A stretch of DNA of 64,000 nucleotides from Rhodoferax_B sp049316285 (GTDB lineage: Bacteria > Pseudomonadota > Gammaproteobacteria > Burkholderiales > Burkholderiaceae_C): positions 19,461 through 83,460 of the forward strand of contig NZ_JBMOXA010000023.1 of assembly GCF_049316285.1 (NCBI RefSeq). Reading direction: 5' to 3'. Numbering within the stretch: the first letter of the stretch is position 1; each line of letters begins with the position of its first letter. The notes below the pieces were generated by a model, which did no database searches, had not been told where the DNA came from, and saw only the letters and a program-made list of their open reading frames with translations. The position numbers were made by a program, and so were the translations under genes. This document shows positions 63,031 to 64,000 of this stretch, one piece after another.

Positions 63031-64000
63031 ATGCCCCTTATCTCAAACCCGGCCGTGCGCCGGGATATTCCCCAGCCATCGGAGCCCGACGCCACCGTCT
63101 GGGGCAGCGACGCGATTGCAGAAATGCTGCGCGCGATGGACATTCCTTACGTGCTGCTCAACCCGGGGGCGAGTTTTCGTGGCCTGCACGACAGCCTGGT
63201 CAACCATCTGGGCAACGAGAAGCCGCAGATGGTAGTGGTGTTGCACGAAGAACATGCGGTGGCGATTGCGCATGGCTACGCCAAGGTCACGGGTCAACCG
63301 CTGATTGCCATCCTGCACAGCAACGTGGGCTTGATGCACGGCAGCATGGCCATCTTCGACGCCTGGGTGGACCGCGTGCCGGTGATTGTGCTGGGCGCCA
63401 CGGGGCCGGTGGATGCGCACAAGCGGCGCCCCTGGATCGATTGGATCCACACGGCACAGGACCAGGGCGCGCTGGTGCGCAACTTCACCAAATGGGACGC
63501 GCAGCCAGCTTCAATCCCTTCAGCGCAGGAGGCCTTGCTGCGCGCCCGGCAGATCGCCACCACCGCGCCGCAAGGGCCGGTGTACGTGTGTTTCGACGCG
63601 GCACTGCAGGAGTCGAAACTTGCCGAGAGGCCGGTGCTGCCAGATCCCGCACGTTACCTCGCGCCTGCACCCGCACGCCCTTCGGACGAGGTGTTGGCGC
63701 AGGCCGCCGCATGGCTGTCAGGCGCGCAGCGCCCGGTCATCCTCATGGGCCGCGTGAACCGCGACGAGCAGGGCTGGCAGCAGCGCGTATTGCTCGCAGA
63801 GAGCTTGCAGGCCGAAGTGCTCACCGATCTGCGTGTAGGCGCGGCTTTTCCTACCGATCACCCTCTGCACGCCGCACCAGCCGGTGCTTTCCTCAATCCT
63901 GCCGCGCAAGAAGTGCTGCGCAATGCCGACGTGGTGTTGAGCCTGGATTGGCTCGATCTGGCGGGCACGCTGAAACAAGCCTGGGGCGAGCAGGCCGTGG
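63031..64000 (+). CDS. Thiamine-diphosphate-dependent enzyme, acetolactate synthase-like, 3'-truncated by window edge
   Basis: The first 323 residues are visible; the frame is open to the window end. The N-terminal PYR domain has YVLLNPGASFRGLHDSL and the cofactor-activating Glu in VVVLHEEHAVAIAHGYAKV. The central domain starts at QRPVILMGRVNRDEQGW. The C-terminal TPP-binding motif lies beyond the window. CAGGAGAGC precedes the ATG. The family covers 2-oxo-acid decarboxylases and acetolactate synthase; with a TctC receptor and the mobA operon upstream, a catabolic 2-oxo-acid decarboxylase is likelier. Confidence 0.85.
   Translation, partial: MPLISNPAVRRDIPQPSEPDATVWGSDAIAEMLRAMDIPYVLLNPGASFRGLHDSLVNHLGNEKPQMVVVLHEEHAVAIAHGYAKVTGQPLIAILHSNVGLMHGSMAIFDAWVDRVPVIVLGATGPVDAHKRRPWIDWIHTAQDQGALVRNFTKWDAQPASIPSAQEALLRARQIATTAPQGPVYVCFDAALQESKLAERPVLPDPARYLAPAPARPSDEVLAQAAAWLSGAQRPVILMGRVNRDEQGWQQRVLLAESLQAEVLTDLRVGAAFPTDHPLHAAPAGAFLNPAAQEVLRNADVVLSLDWLDLAGTLKQAWGEQAV

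Overview
The window looks like a chromosomal segment of a Betaproteobacterium of the Burkholderiales, most likely Comamonadaceae. The evidence is high-GC coding DNA, four Bug/TctC-type tricarboxylate receptors, a MobA-type 3-hydroxybenzoate 4-monooxygenase resembling the Comamonas enzyme, a PcaK-like aromatic-acid permease, a Gram-negative porin, and many GGAGAC-like ribosome binding sites. I see no tRNA, rRNA or CRISPR, and only one degraded insertion sequence. Almost all of the window is catabolic gene clusters, each with its own transporter and regulator.

Region 1 (0.5-14.97 kb, plus strand). After the end of a glutathione S-transferase gene comes an eight-gene operon (652-9454). It holds two cytoplasmic substrate-binding-fold proteins like 4,5-dihydroxyphthalate decarboxylase, a LigJ-type 4-oxalomesaconate hydratase, a second amidohydrolase, an MFS permease, a LigB-type extradiol dioxygenase, an HpcH/HpaI aldolase and a TPP enzyme. 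An AraC regulator follows, then two exported beta-propeller proteins and a TctC receptor. The enzyme set fits cleavage of a trihydroxylated, carboxylated aromatic through 4-oxalomesaconate.

Region 2 (15.05-28.14 kb, minus strand). A group with an epimerase, a FAH hydrolase, an SDR, a TctC receptor and an AraC regulator is followed by a VanAB-like Rieske oxygenase and reductase, an aromatic-acid MFS permease, a MarR regulator, glutathione-independent formaldehyde dehydrogenase, a porin and an orphan ABC binding protein. Oxygenase plus formaldehyde dehydrogenase suggests O-demethylation of a methoxylated aromatic. Two near-identical tandem operators upstream of the permease and of the binding protein link the two ends of the group. 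An IS630 remnant and a chemoreceptor follow.

Region 3 (31.5-44.9 kb) is a sugar-acid island. On the minus strand are a DapA-family aldolase/dehydratase, a GntR regulator and a glucarate-dehydratase-like enzyme. Divergent from these are a peptide-type ABC transporter with a fused ATPase, two further enolase-superfamily dehydratases and an RraA-like protein; a convergent aldose 1-epimerase closes the island. Two TTGTCWGACAA palindromes in the divergent promoter are probable GntR operators.

Region 4 (45.2-55.6 kb) is housekeeping and signalling: a PAS-GGDEF-EAL protein, a YddG-like exporter next to a PheC-like periplasmic protein, OpgD, a CoA-transferase and a chemoreceptor ending in a CheR-type pentapeptide.

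Region 5 (55.6-64 kb) is a mobA operon: a divergent LysR regulator, a class II aldolase-family protein, a TctC receptor, mobA, an HTH-citrate-synthase fusion, another TctC receptor, and a TPP enzyme cut off by the window edge.
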